64,000 bases of DNA from Marmoricola sp. URHB0036 (GTDB lineage Bacteria > Actinomycetota > Actinomycetes > Propionibacteriales > Nocardioidaceae), in the NCBI RefSeq assembly GCF_000426045.1, contig NZ_KE384490.1, forward strand, positions 477,046 to 541,045, written 5' to 3'. Position numbers and translations under genes: made by a program. This document shows positions 47,610-56,766 of this stretch, piece after piece (the stretch's first letter is position 1; each line of letters begins with the position of its first letter). Below the pieces are notes generated by a model that was not told where the DNA came from, ran no database searches, and worked only from the letters and a program-made list of their open reading frames with translations.

Positions 47610-48784
47610 GTCCCGGTCCGCCCGTCTCGGAGAGCGAACGTCTGGCCCGGGCGGCGCTCTCCAGGATCAGTGAGCCGGGGTACCCCCGGATGACAGATGC
47701 GGTGCAGGAGCTCGGTGCCGCGCGGGTGCTGGAGAGCCTGCAGACCCAGGCGGTCCATCGGGAGCTCGGCGCCGACCTCGCCGAGCGCCTCGCCTCGGCC
47801 GACCCGCAACGAGACCTGGAGCAGGCGGCCGCCAGGGGCATCAGGTTCGTCGTACCAGGGGACGACGAATGGCCGGTCACGCTGGACGACCTCGCCCATG
47901 CACCCCACCTCCATGAGCGGGGTGGGGTGCCCATCGGCCTGTGGTGCCGAGGACCGCTCCGACTGGCCGAGGCAGCGGAGCGCGCGGTGTCGGTGGTGGG
48001 CTCGCGGTCGGCGACGACCTACGGCGGGTCCGTGGCCGGAGAGATCGCCGGCACGCTCGCCCGGGAGTCGTGGACGGTCGTGTCCGGGGCGGCGTTCGGC
48101 ATCGACCAGGCGGCTCATCGCGGCGCGCTGGCCGGTCGCGGCCCGACGGTCGCCGTGCTGGCCTGCGGCGCCGACCGGGCCTATCCGTCCGCGCACCGCA
48201 GCCTGATCGACTACGTCGCCGACGTGGGCCTGGTGGTCTCGGAGGCCGCGCCCGGGTGTGCGCCCACGCGGATCCGCTTCCTGGCCCGCAACCGCCTGAT
48301 CGCGGCCCTGGCGCGGGGGACGGTGGTCGTCGAGGCCGCTGTCCGCAGTGGTGCGCTGAACACAGCGAGCTGGGCCGGAGGTCTGGGGCGCATGGTGATG
48401 GGGGTGCCAGGGCCGGTCACCAGCGCGCCGTCGGCCGGCGTGCACCAGCTGATCCGGGCTCGCGATGCGGTCCTCGTCACGTCCGGCGAGGAGGTGCTCG
48501 AAGCCGTGGGTCCGATGGGCAGCTATGCCCTGAGCGAGCCTCGTGAGCCCGAGCACCCGCGCGACCGGCTCGAGCCGCGGCAGCGCCAGGTGCTGGACGC
48601 AGTGCCGTTGGTCCAGGCGGTCGACTCGCGCAAGATCGCCGAGACGGCCGGCATCGCGCACAGCCCCACCAAGGAGGCGCTTCTCGTGCTCCTCCGAGCC
48701 GGGTTGGTCGAGCACTCCCTCGGCCGGTGGCGGGTGGCAGCGGATCCCGCGCTGGACGAGCAGGGCGAGGGGTGGGCGCCGTGA
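47606..48784 (+). CDS. dprA: DNA-processing protein DprA
   Basis: Predicted 392-aa Rossmann-fold protein that loads RecA onto incoming single-stranded DNA. AVSVVGSRSATTYGG, VSGAAFGIDQAAHRGAL, FLARNRLIAAL and VVEAAVRSGALNTA are typical. A C-terminal winged-helix-like part (RKIAETAGIAHSPTKEALL) follows. GTG start in the comM stop. Natural competence has not been shown for this lineage from the sequence alone. Confidence 0.93.
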   Translation: MSPGPPVSESERLARAALSRISEPGYPRMTDAVQELGAARVLESLQTQAVHRELGADLAERLASADPQRDLEQAAARGIRFVVPGDDEWPVTLDDLAHAPHLHERGGVPIGLWCRGPLRLAEAAERAVSVVGSRSATTYGGSVAGEIAGTLARESWTVVSGAAFGIDQAAHRGALAGRGPTVAVLACGADRAYPSAHRSLIDYVADVGLVVSEAAPGCAPTRIRFLARNRLIAALARGTVVVEAAVRSGALNTASWAGGLGRMVMGVPGPVTSAPSAGVHQLIRARDAVLVTSGEEVLEAVGPMGSYALSEPREPEHPRDRLEPRQRQVLDAVPLVQAVDSRKIAETAGIAHSPTKEALLVLLRAGLVEHSLGRWRVAADPALDEQGEGWAP

Positions 48785-48822
48785 GCTCGTCGCGCCTGCG
48801 CGGGAGGGCGCCACCGGGTTCG

Positions 48823-48828
48823 TAGTCT
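48823..48828 (+). promoter_or_regulatory. Candidate -10 element of a leaderless promoter (xerC)
   Basis: TAGTCT ends six bases before the GTG at 48835 in the 50-bp gap after dprA; no ribosome binding site is present. Confidence 0.4.
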
Positions 48829-48834
48829 GACCAG

Positions 48835-49767
48835 GTGACCGTCACCCACGAACTGCTGCCTGAGGAGATGGCGAGCGCGCTGGCGGCGTACGAACGCCAT
48901 CTCGCCTCCGAGCGCAACCTCGCGGCGCACACCGTGCGGGCCTATCTCGGCGACGTGACCGGGATGCTCGAGCACGCCGTTGCGCTGGGACACACCAGTC
49001 TGCGCACGCTCGACCTCGGGGTGCTGCGCAGCTGGCTGGCCAAGCAGCAGACCCTGGGCAAGGCACGCACGACGATGGCGCGTCGGGCCACGGCCGTGCG
49101 GGTGTTCACCGCGTGGGCGTTGCGCACCGGCCGTGCGGACACCGACCCGGGGGCGTCGCTGGGCAGCCCGAAGGCGCACAAGCCGCTGCCGCCGGCCCTC
49201 AATGCCGGGGAGGCGCGGGCCCTGCTCGAGTCGGCTGCCGTGCGGGCTGACGACGGCAGCGCCGTCGGGCTGCGCGACGTGGCCATCCTGGAGCTGTTGT
49301 ACGCCACCGGGATCCGGGTGGGAGAGCTGTGTGGGCTCGACGTGGACGACGTCGACCGTTCGCGCCGGGTGGTGCGCGTCCTCGGCAAGGGCAGCAAGGA
49401 GCGGACGGTGCCGTACGGCGTCCCGGCCGACGAGGCCCTCGGACGCTGGCTCGAGAGTGGTCGACCGGAGCTGTTCACGCCGGGAGCCGGTGCTGCGGTG
49501 TTCTTGGGAGCCCGGGGCAAGCGCATCGACCAGCGGGCGGTCCGCACCTTGGTGCACAACCGGCTCGCGGACGTGCCCGACGCCCCCGACATGGGGCCGC
49601 ACGGCCTGCGGCACACGGCGGCCACCCACCTGCTCGAGGGCGGCGCCGACCTGCGCACCGTGCAGGAGCTGCTCGGCCACGCCTCGCTGGCGACCACGCA
49701 GATCTACACCCACGTCAGCACCGACCGGCTCCGCCAGGCCTACAAGCTGGCCCACCCACGAGCCTGA
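48835..49767 (+). CDS. xerC: Tyrosine recombinase XerC
   Basis: Predicted 310-aa recombinase that resolves chromosome dimers at dif with XerD. The N-terminal SAM-like core-binding domain spans 1-105. All catalytic residues are visible: R161 (ATGIRVGEL), K185 (GKGSK), H256 and R259 (HGLRH), H282 (LGHAS) and Y291 (IYTHV). The neighbour dprA and the lack of attachment repeats argue for the housekeeping XerC, not a phage integrase. Confidence 0.93.
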   Translation: MTVTHELLPEEMASALAAYERHLASERNLAAHTVRAYLGDVTGMLEHAVALGHTSLRTLDLGVLRSWLAKQQTLGKARTTMARRATAVRVFTAWALRTGRADTDPGASLGSPKAHKPLPPALNAGEARALLESAAVRADDGSAVGLRDVAILELLYATGIRVGELCGLDVDDVDRSRRVVRVLGKGSKERTVPYGVPADEALGRWLESGRPELFTPGAGAAVFLGARGKRIDQRAVRTLVHNRLADVPDAPDMGPHGLRHTAATHLLEGGADLRTVQELLGHASLATTQIYTHVSTDRLRQAYKLAHPRA

Positions 49768-49786
49768 ACCTCCGGCGGCGCCTCGT

Positions 49787-50380
49787 TCACACCGCGCCGC
49801 GAGGACCCGTGACCAGACGCGTGTTGACTGGACCGACCGGCGCCATGAAGGCCGTGGAGGTCGAGCCGGACGGCAGGCTGCCGGAAAGCGGCAACAACCT
49901 GATCGGTCCAGCCCCGACGAGGGTCAACGGGTTGAGGTAGGCGTCGCCGCGCAGGAGTCCCCAGTGCAGGCAGGCACGTGGGAGGCAGTGGCTGGAGGCG
50001 CGTTGCAGCGTGCCGAGCACCGCACCCCGGGCCAGCACCTCGCCCACCGCCACGCTGGCGCTCACCGGCTCGTACGTCGTGCGCACTCCACCGTGGTCGA
50101 CCACCACGACCCCACGACCGGCGAGGGGAGCAGCGAAGGTCACGGTCCCCGCGAGGGAGCTGTGCACCGGTTGGCCCACGTGGCCGAGCACGTCGACCCC
50201 GCGGTGGCCGGCGCCCCACCGGGTGGCGGGTGGGTCGAATCCCTGGACGACCTGCGGCCGCGGAGAGAGTGGCCAGACCCCGTCGCGCGCTGGCGCCGGC
50301 CTCGTCTCGGCGGCCGACGGCGCAGCGAGGGAGGGCGAGGCCAGGAACAGGGTCGCGAGCAGGACGGAGAGGAGGCGCAT
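49787..50380 (-). CDS. Secreted M23-family metallopeptidase (LytM-like)
   Basis: Predicted 197-aa exported peptidase domain. A signal peptide (MRLLSVLLATLFLASPSLA) ends near 20. The M23 zinc motif is in WGAGHRGVDV (HxxxD), and the second site ACLHWGLLRGDAYLNPL is the form seen in actinobacterial M23 proteins, where the usual HxH reads CLH. GTVTFAAPLAGRGVVVVDHG is the central sheet. M23 proteins cut cross-links in peptidoglycan or act as inactive activators. The ATG at 50380 has a weak ribosome site. Confidence 0.88.
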   Translation of the reverse strand: MRLLSVLLATLFLASPSLAAPSAAETRPAPARDGVWPLSPRPQVVQGFDPPATRWGAGHRGVDVLGHVGQPVHSSLAGTVTFAAPLAGRGVVVVDHGGVRTTYEPVSASVAVGEVLARGAVLGTLQRASSHCLPRACLHWGLLRGDAYLNPLTLVGAGPIRLLPLSGSLPSGSTSTAFMAPVGPVNTRLVTGPRGAV

Positions 50381-50496
50381 GTCGACAGGGTGCGGCCGCG
50401 CGGCTGCCTCGGCGAGCGGAGATCGGCCGGCTGTGGATCCGGGGGGTCGTGCGCGTGGGTGTGCACGCCAACTGGCGCACGGAGCACGCCGAGTGG

Positions 50497-51288
50497 TCAG
50501 CCGACCCGGAAGAAGACGTCGTCGACCGCGCCGTTGAACTGGTCGGGCGAGGCGACCGGCGTGCCGTCGGGCCCGGTCTTCCCGCCGATCGTGAGGGGCA
50601 GATCGTCCATGGCGACGTCCCCCGTCGGCGCCGAGGTGTGCCAGGTCCCGCCGCCGGCCCCGTCGTCGTAGGCCTTGACCGTGAGCTCGAGGTCGGAGCC
50701 CTTGCGCTCGCAGGTCACGGAGTACCACGCACCGGGGTCCACGGGGCCGTCCGCCTTGACGAAGGCCTCACCGGCGTCGCCCTTGACCCGGCAGGACGGT
50801 ACGTCGTGGTCGAGCTGGATCTTCAGCTGGCCGGGGCTGTCGAAGGTCCCGCGCTGGACCAGGTTGTCGCCGTTGTCGGCCTCGCTGCCCGACGACTTCT
50901 CGTCGAGCTGGAAGCTGGCCCCGAAGGTGAACCCGTCGGCACCCGGGTCGAGGGCGTCGCCACCCTGCTCGGTGGCGACCAGCACCGCGGCCGGCGCGGC
51001 AGCGGCGCCGGTGTAGGCGGGGAAGCGTACGGCGTGTCCGCCGTCGGGACCTTCGACCGCCTGGACGGAGGCGCCTCCCGTTGACCTGACCTCGACCTTC
51101 ACGTCGGCCGAGCCGGCGTTCGACACCGTGCTCACGTCGTCGCCGACCGTGGGCATGGACTCGAAGTCGAGCATGAAGGGCGCCTTCGGAGCGGCTCGGT
51201 GCGCCGGAGGCGTGTCCTCGTCCCCGCCCCCGCAGCCGGACAGGCCCAGCAGCGCGAGCACGATCAGGGTGGGCACCAGTCGCACCAC
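50497..51288 (-). CDS. Lipoprotein, possible LamG/concanavalin-like fold
   Basis: Predicted 263-aa lipoprotein: a short hydrophobic signal and lipobox LSGC with C19. The mature part suggests a LamG-type beta sandwich (FTFGASFQLDEKS, WYSVTCERKGSDLELTVKAYD, FNGAVDDVFFRVG). Two cysteines (SCRVK and TCERK) may pair. No catalytic motif is visible, so it probably binds carbohydrate or protein on the cell surface. The GTG start at 51288 follows GGAGG. Function unknown. Confidence 0.78.
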   Translation of the reverse strand: MVRLVPTLIVLALLGLSGCGGGDEDTPPAHRAAPKAPFMLDFESMPTVGDDVSTVSNAGSADVKVEVRSTGGASVQAVEGPDGGHAVRFPAYTGAAAAPAAVLVATEQGGDALDPGADGFTFGASFQLDEKSSGSEADNGDNLVQRGTFDSPGQLKIQLDHDVPSCRVKGDAGEAFVKADGPVDPGAWYSVTCERKGSDLELTVKAYDDGAGGGTWHTSAPTGDVAMDDLPLTIGGKTGPDGTPVASPDQFNGAVDDVFFRVG

Positions 51289-51349
51289 GCCACCTCCGCA
51301 CTGTCGTCGACGAGCAAGGGGGACAACCTACCGATCAGTCAGCCGCGTT

Positions 51350-51379
51350 TCGACAACCCCACCGGCCCCCGGATAGAGT
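51350..51379 (+). promoter_or_regulatory. Candidate rpsB promoter
   Basis: TCGACA (51350-51355), an 18-base spacer and TAGAGT (51374-51379) resemble a housekeeping promoter. Transcription would begin near 51386. Confidence 0.45.
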
Positions 51380-51385
51380 GCAGGC

Positions 51386-51608
51386 AGCAACCCGTATGGG
51401 TTGACTTCGCACGCTCGTTTCCGTGCCGTCCCCGACTTCCTGGTCGAGGCGGAGCCACGCGGGCGAGGGCCCTCAGTCCCACTCCGGTGGGTCGGGTCCC
51501 GCACGAGCGTCAGGGCAGGTCACCCCCGTCTCCGGGGCGGGGCCCCTGCAACGAACTGAAAACAGTTCGCGTGCCTCAGCGTGCGCGGACACGACAGGAA
51601 AGAAGCAA
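51386..51608 (+). other. Structured 5' leader of rpsB
   Basis: This is the largest gene-free stretch (51289-51608). It holds several small stems: CAACCC/GGGTTG (51388-51403), CCCAC/GTGGG (51478-51491), CCCCG/CGGGG (51524-51537) and a perfect CGAACTG-AAAA-CAGTTCG hairpin (51552-51569) 39 bases before the ATG. It may be a regulatory leader; no known riboswitch was recognised. Confidence 0.4.
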
Positions 51609-52703
51609 ATGGCAGTCGTCACCATGCGCCAGCTCCTCGAGAGCGGCGTCCACTTCGGGCACCAGACCCGTCGCTGGAACCCCAAGATGAAGCGCTTCAT
51701 CATGACCGAGCGCAACGGCATCTACATCATCGACCTGCAGCAGTCGCTGTCCTACATCGACACCAGCTACGCGTTCATCAAGGACACCGTGGCCAAGGGC
51801 GGCACGATCATGTTCGTCGGCACGAAGAAGCAGGCCCAGCAGGCCATCGCCGAGCAGGCGACCCGCGTCGGGATGCCCTTCGTCAACCAGCGCTGGCTGG
51901 GCGGCATGCTCACCAACTTCCAGACCGTGCACCAGAGGATCAACCGCCTCAAGGAGCTCGACGACATCGACTTCGACAACGTCGCCGGCTCGGGTCGCAC
52001 GAAGAAGGAGCTCCTCCACATGCGTCGCGAGCAGATCAAGCTCGACAAGACGCTCGGCGGCATCCGCGACATGAGCCGTACGCCGTCCGCGGTGTGGATC
52101 GTGGACACCAACAAGGAGCACCTCGCCGTCGAGGAGGCCCGCAAGCTGCACATCCCGATCATCGCGATCCTGGACTCCAACTGCGACCCGGACCTCGTCG
52201 ACTACCCGATCCCGGGCAACGACGACGCCATCCGTGCGGTCGGCCTGCTGACCCGCGTGATCGCCGACGCCGTGGCCGACGGCCTGATCGCCCGCTCCGG
52301 CGCCAAGACCGGCGACGAGGCCGACAAGGCGATCGGCTCCGACGAGCCGCTCGCCGACTGGGAGCGTGACCTGCTGCAGGGCCAGGAGGGTGCCAAGGTC
52401 GACGAGGCCGCCGTCGCTGCCACCGGTGGCGACACCGCCACCGAGGCGACCCCGGCCGTCGAGGCGACCGGTGCGGCCGCGGAGGCGACCGAGGCCAAGC
52501 AGGCCGAGGTGGCCGCCACCGAGGCGCCTGCCGAGACTGCTGCCGAGGCTCCGGCCGACGAGGCTCCTGCCGACGAGGCTCCTGCCACCGAGGCTCCTGC
52601 CACCGAGGCTCCGGCCGACGAGGCACCCGCTGCCGAGGCGCCTGTCGCCGAGGCCACTGACGAGAAGGCCGCCGAGACGGCCGACGAGAAGAAGGAGGAC
52701 TGA
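51609..52703 (+). CDS. rpsB: 30S ribosomal protein S2 with long acidic C-terminal tail
   Basis: Predicted 364-aa protein. Residues 1-265 are standard S2 ([46 protein letters not shown]). About 100 further residues are Ala/Glu/Thr/Pro repeats ([20 protein letters not shown]), likely disordered. The usual length is 240-290. It is followed after two bases by tsf, the universal order. Confidence 0.97.
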   Translation: MAVVTMRQLLESGVHFGHQTRRWNPKMKRFIMTERNGIYIIDLQQSLSYIDTSYAFIKDTVAKGGTIMFVGTKKQAQQAIAEQATRVGMPFVNQRWLGGMLTNFQTVHQRINRLKELDDIDFDNVAGSGRTKKELLHMRREQIKLDKTLGGIRDMSRTPSAVWIVDTNKEHLAVEEARKLHIPIIAILDSNCDPDLVDYPIPGNDDAIRAVGLLTRVIADAVADGLIARSGAKTGDEADKAIGSDEPLADWERDLLQGQEGAKVDEAAVAATGGDTATEATPAVEATGAAAEATEAKQAEVAATEAPAETAAEAPADEAPADEAPATEAPATEAPADEAPAAEAPVAEATDEKAAETADEKKED

Positions 52704-52705
52704 GC

Positions 52706-53518
52706 GTGGCGATCACCGCCGCCGACGTCAAGAAGCTCCGCGAGCTCACGGGCGCGGGGATGATGGACTGCAAGAAGGCGCTCGAGGAGGCCGAGGGCGA
52801 CTTCGACAAGGCCGCCGAGCTGCTGCGCATCAAGCTGGGCAAGAAGGCTGCCGCCCGCGGCGCCGAGCGTGAGGCGACCTCGGGCCTGGTGGCCACCTCC
52901 GGTGGTGCCCTGGTCGAGCTGAAGAGCGAGACCGACTTCGTGGCCAAGAACGACGACTTCGTCGCGGCCGCCCAGAAGATCGCCGACGCTGCCGCCGCTG
53001 CCAAGGCGGCCGACACCGAGGCGCTCAAGGCGGTCCCGCTCGACGGCAAGACCGTCGGCGAGGTCGTCGAGGATCTCGCGATCACCATCGGCGAGAAGAT
53101 CGAGCTCGGCCAGGTCGCGTACTTCGACGGGCAGTCGGTCGTCTACATGCACAAGCGTGCCGCCGACCTCCCGCCGGCCGTCGGCGTGCTCGTGGAGTAC
53201 GACGGCACCGACGCGGATGCCGCTCGTGGCGCGGCCATGCAGATCGCCGCGATGAAGCCGAAGTACCTCTCCCGCGACGACGTCCCCGCCGACGTCGTCG
53301 AGAAGGAGCGCGAGATCGGTGCCGCCATCGCTCGCGAGGAGGGCAAGCCCGAGCAGGCGATCGAGAAGATCGCCGAGGGTCGCCTCAACGGCTTCTTCAA
53401 GGACGTCGCGCTGCTCGACCAGCCGTCGGTCACCGACTCCAAGAAGAACGTGAAGGCCGTGCTCGACGCCGCCGGTGTCGAGGTCAAGCGGTTCGCCCGC
53501 TTCGAGGTCGGCGCCTGA
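52706..53518 (+). CDS. tsf: Elongation factor Ts
   Basis: Predicted 270-aa nucleotide-exchange factor for EF-Tu. The UBA-like N-terminus ([20 protein letters not shown]), the [10 protein letters not shown] signature and the core with [14 protein letters not shown] are intact. GTG start two bases after rpsB. A strong hairpin ends the operon. Confidence 0.97.
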   Translation: MAITAADVKKLRELTGAGMMDCKKALEEAEGDFDKAAELLRIKLGKKAAARGAEREATSGLVATSGGALVELKSETDFVAKNDDFVAAAQKIADAAAAAKAADTEALKAVPLDGKTVGEVVEDLAITIGEKIELGQVAYFDGQSVVYMHKRAADLPPAVGVLVEYDGTDADAARGAAMQIAAMKPKYLSRDDVPADVVEKEREIGAAIAREEGKPEQAIEKIAEGRLNGFFKDVALLDQPSVTDSKKNVKAVLDAAGVEVKRFARFEVGA

Positions 53519-53538
53519 CGCGCACCAACTGCTGACGC

Positions 53539-53576
53539 CGAGGGGCCGGTACGACGAAAGTCGTGCCGGCCCCTCG
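53539..53576 (+). terminator. Strong hairpin terminator behind tsf
   Basis: A 17-bp stem (from CGAGGGGCCGG at 53539 to CCGGCCCCTCG ending 53576, one G-T pair) closes on a GAAA tetraloop at 53556-53559. It lies between tsf and the convergent phosphotransferase gene and probably serves both directions. Confidence 0.85.
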
Positions 53577-54440
53577 TCAGCTTCCGGCGCGGTGCTCCCC
53601 GATGACGCGCTCGACGGTGCGGAGGTCGCCGGCGGATCGCGGATCGTCGACGAGACCGAGGAGCGCCTTCCAGAGCGCCCAGCCACGGGCGCGGGCCCAG
53701 GTGTCCTCGTCGAGCCCCACGGCTGAGCGGAACGTCTCCCTGGCCGAGTCGCCGAAGAACGTCCAGGCGATGACCAGGTCGCACGCCGGGTCACCGACCC
53801 CGCTGGTCCCGAAGTCGATGACCGCAGCCAGCCGCCCCTCGCGAGCCAGCAGGTTCCCGACGGCCACGTCACCGTGGAACCACACGTCCGGCCCGTCCCA
53901 GGCCGAGGCCACCGCCGTGTCCCAGACATCCGCGTCGTCCAGCTCGAGGCGGGCCAGGCAGCGGCGCGTCTCCTCGTCGTACGCCGCCAGCGGGCCGCCC
54001 CGGAAGAAGCTGTGGGCGCCGGCCCGTGGACCTGAGCTGGCGTCTACTCCTCGGAGCGCGACCAGGAACTCCGCCAGGTCGAGCGCGAGTAGGTCCTCGT
54101 CGATGCCGGCCACCACCGGCGTGCCCTCGATCCAGCGGCGCACCGACCACGGTCGCGGGAAGTCGGCGGAGGGAGCGCCGAGCGCCACCGGCTGGGGGAC
54201 CGGCAGCGGCAGGTGCGGGGCGAGCACGGGCAGCCAGCGCTGCTCCTTCTCGACCGCGGGCACGTAGGAGTCGGCCGTGGGCAGGCGCACCGAGAGCTCG
54301 GAGCCGAGCCGGTAGGTGCGGTTGTCCCACCCGTCGACCTCGACCGGGACGACCGATAGGTCGGCCCACTGCGGGAACTGGTCGGCCACCAACCTGCTCA
54401 CCAGGCCGGCGTCGATGCCGGCGCGCCCATCCGTGCTCAC
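53577..54440 (-). CDS. Aminoglycoside/macrolide phosphotransferase family protein
   Basis: Predicted 287-aa kinase of the APH fold. The catalytic loop reads FHGDVAVGNLL (HGDxxxxN) and the metal motif IDFGTSGVGDPACDL. The N-terminal lobe has VEVDGWDNRTYRLG. Members phosphorylate antibiotics or small metabolites; there is no evidence here for resistance. The GTG at 54440 follows AAGG at eight bases. It diverges from pyrH by 121 bp. Confidence 0.88.
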   Translation of the reverse strand: MSTDGRAGIDAGLVSRLVADQFPQWADLSVVPVEVDGWDNRTYRLGSELSVRLPTADSYVPAVEKEQRWLPVLAPHLPLPVPQPVALGAPSADFPRPWSVRRWIEGTPVVAGIDEDLLALDLAEFLVALRGVDASSGPRAGAHSFFRGGPLAAYDEETRRCLARLELDDADVWDTAVASAWDGPDVWFHGDVAVGNLLAREGRLAAVIDFGTSGVGDPACDLVIAWTFFGDSARETFRSAVGLDEDTWARARGWALWKALLGLVDDPRSAGDLRTVERVIGEHRAGS

Positions 54441-54537
54441 CCGGCGACCTTCTGCCACGCCCGGGAGCGGGACAACCGGTTTTCCGGGAAGGCCCGGTTC
54501 GCCTCCGAGGTGACCACCAAGTAGGTTTCGACGGTAG

Positions 54538-55308
<771 letters not shown>

Positions 55309-55319
55309 GAGACAGTGCT

Positions 55320-55880
55320 TTGACGATCAACCAGACCCTCAGCGAGGCCGACCAGAAGATGGACAAGGCCGTCGAGGTCACCCGGGAGGAGTTCTCGGCG
55401 ATCCGGGCCGGGCGGGCAAACCCGTCGATGTTCGCCAAGCTCACCGCCGACTACTACGGCACCCCGACGCCGATCCAGCAGCTGGCCGGGTTCACGGCTC
55501 CCGAGGCACGGATCATCCTGGTCCAGCCCTACGACGTGAGCGCGATGCCGGCGATCGAGAAGGCGATCCGCGAGTCCGACCTCGGCGTGAACCCGTCCAA
55601 CGACGGCAAGCTGATCCGCTGCGTCTTCCCCGAGCTGACCGAGGAGCGGCGCAAGGAGTACATCAAGGTCGCCAAGACCAAGGCCGAGGAGGGCCGGGTC
55701 GCCGTACGCAACATCCGGCGCAACGCCAAGCAGACCCTCGAGAAGCTCGAGAAGGACGGCGAGGTGGGCAAGGACGACGTCACCGGTGCCGAGAAGCGAC
55801 TCGACTCGACGACCAAGAAGCACACCGACGTGATCGACGAACTGCTCAAGCACAAGGAATCCGAGCTGCTCGAGGTGTGA
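55320..55880 (+). CDS. frr: Ribosome recycling factor
   Basis: Predicted 186-aa two-domain tRNA mimic that splits post-termination ribosomes with EF-G. IRAGRANPSMF, YYGTPTPIQQLA and VAVRNIRRNA are conserved. The start is TTG at 55320 with AGGAGA upstream. It overlaps cdsA by four bases. Confidence 0.96.
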   Translation: MTINQTLSEADQKMDKAVEVTREEFSAIRAGRANPSMFAKLTADYYGTPTPIQQLAGFTAPEARIILVQPYDVSAMPAIEKAIRESDLGVNPSNDGKLIRCVFPELTEERRKEYIKVAKTKAEEGRVAVRNIRRNAKQTLEKLEKDGEVGKDDVTGAEKRLDSTTKKHTDVIDELLKHKESELLEV

Positions 55881-56761
55881 GCACCTCCTCCGAGCTGCCT
55901 CCCATGACCACTCCGACACCCGCGCCGGCCCAGCCGGAGAAGTCTCCCAAGGACCCGGGCCGGGCCGGACGCAACCTGCCCGTCGCCATCGCGTCGGGTG
56001 TCGTCCTCGCGGCCGCGATCATCCTGTCGCTGTGGCTGTGGGCGCCCTCGTTCATGCTCATCGTCGCCGCGGCTGTCGTGGTGGCGATCTGGGAGATGCA
56101 CCGCGGCCTGATGACGCGCGAGATCGACATCCCGCAGGAACCGCTGATGCTCGGCGGCGTGGTGATGGTGGTGGTCGCCTACCTGTTCGGCGCGCCGGCC
56201 CTGGTCACCGCAACCGCCGTCACGGCCCTCGTGACGATGCTCTGGCTGCTGCGCAGGGGCGTCGCCGGTTACGTGCAGAACGCCACCGCGTCGGTGTTCA
56301 CGCTGATCTACATCCCGTTCCTGGGCTCGTTCGTGGCGCTGATCCTCGCCGAGGACGCCGGCGCCAAGGACGTGCTCGTCTTCATCGCGGTCACCGCTGC
56401 CTCCGACATCGGGGGGTACGCCGCCGGGGTGCTGTTCGGCAAGCACCCGATGGCGCCGGTCATCTCGCCGAAGAAGTCGTGGGAGGGCTTCGCCGGATCG
56501 GCCATCACCTGTGTGGTCGTCGGATACTTGCTCGTCGTACACCTGCTGGACGGGGACTGGTGGGTCGGCGTGATCCTCGGCGTGATCGCGGTCGTGATGG
56601 CCACGCTCGGCGACCTGTGCGAGTCGGTGATGAAGCGCGACCTCGGCATCAAGGACATGAGCCAGGTGATCCCCGGCCACGGCGGGCTGATGGACCGGCT
56701 CGACTCGCTGCTCGCCACCGCCGCACCAATCTGGCTGCTGCTGCACTATCTGGTGACCTGA
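55877..56761 (+). CDS. cdsA: Phosphatidate cytidylyltransferase
   Basis: Predicted 294-aa polytopic membrane enzyme that makes CDP-diacylglycerol. The first 45 residues are Pro/Thr-rich and cytosolic, followed by about eight membrane helices. The Cds signature is intact (SPKKSWEGFAGS, then GDLCESVMKRDLGIKDM and GHGGLMDRLDS). The GTG at 55877 overlaps the frr stop; ATG 55904 is an alternative. It meets dinB tail to tail after five bases. Confidence 0.93.
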   Translation: MSTSSELPPMTTPTPAPAQPEKSPKDPGRAGRNLPVAIASGVVLAAAIILSLWLWAPSFMLIVAAAVVVAIWEMHRGLMTREIDIPQEPLMLGGVVMVVVAYLFGAPALVTATAVTALVTMLWLLRRGVAGYVQNATASVFTLIYIPFLGSFVALILAEDAGAKDVLVFIAVTAASDIGGYAAGVLFGKHPMAPVISPKKSWEGFAGSAITCVVVGYLLVVHLLDGDWWVGVILGVIAVVMATLGDLCESVMKRDLGIKDMSQVIPGHGGLMDRLDSLLATAAPIWLLLHYLVT

Positions 56762-56766
56762 ACGAC

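Noticed and set aside
48835-49767. Phage or integrative-element integrase
   Set aside because: Location behind dprA, normal length and lack of attachment-site repeats or tRNA indicate housekeeping XerC.
53577-54440. Antibiotic-resistance gene
   Set aside because: The APH fold is present, but the family is broad and nothing points to a drug substrate or to transfer.
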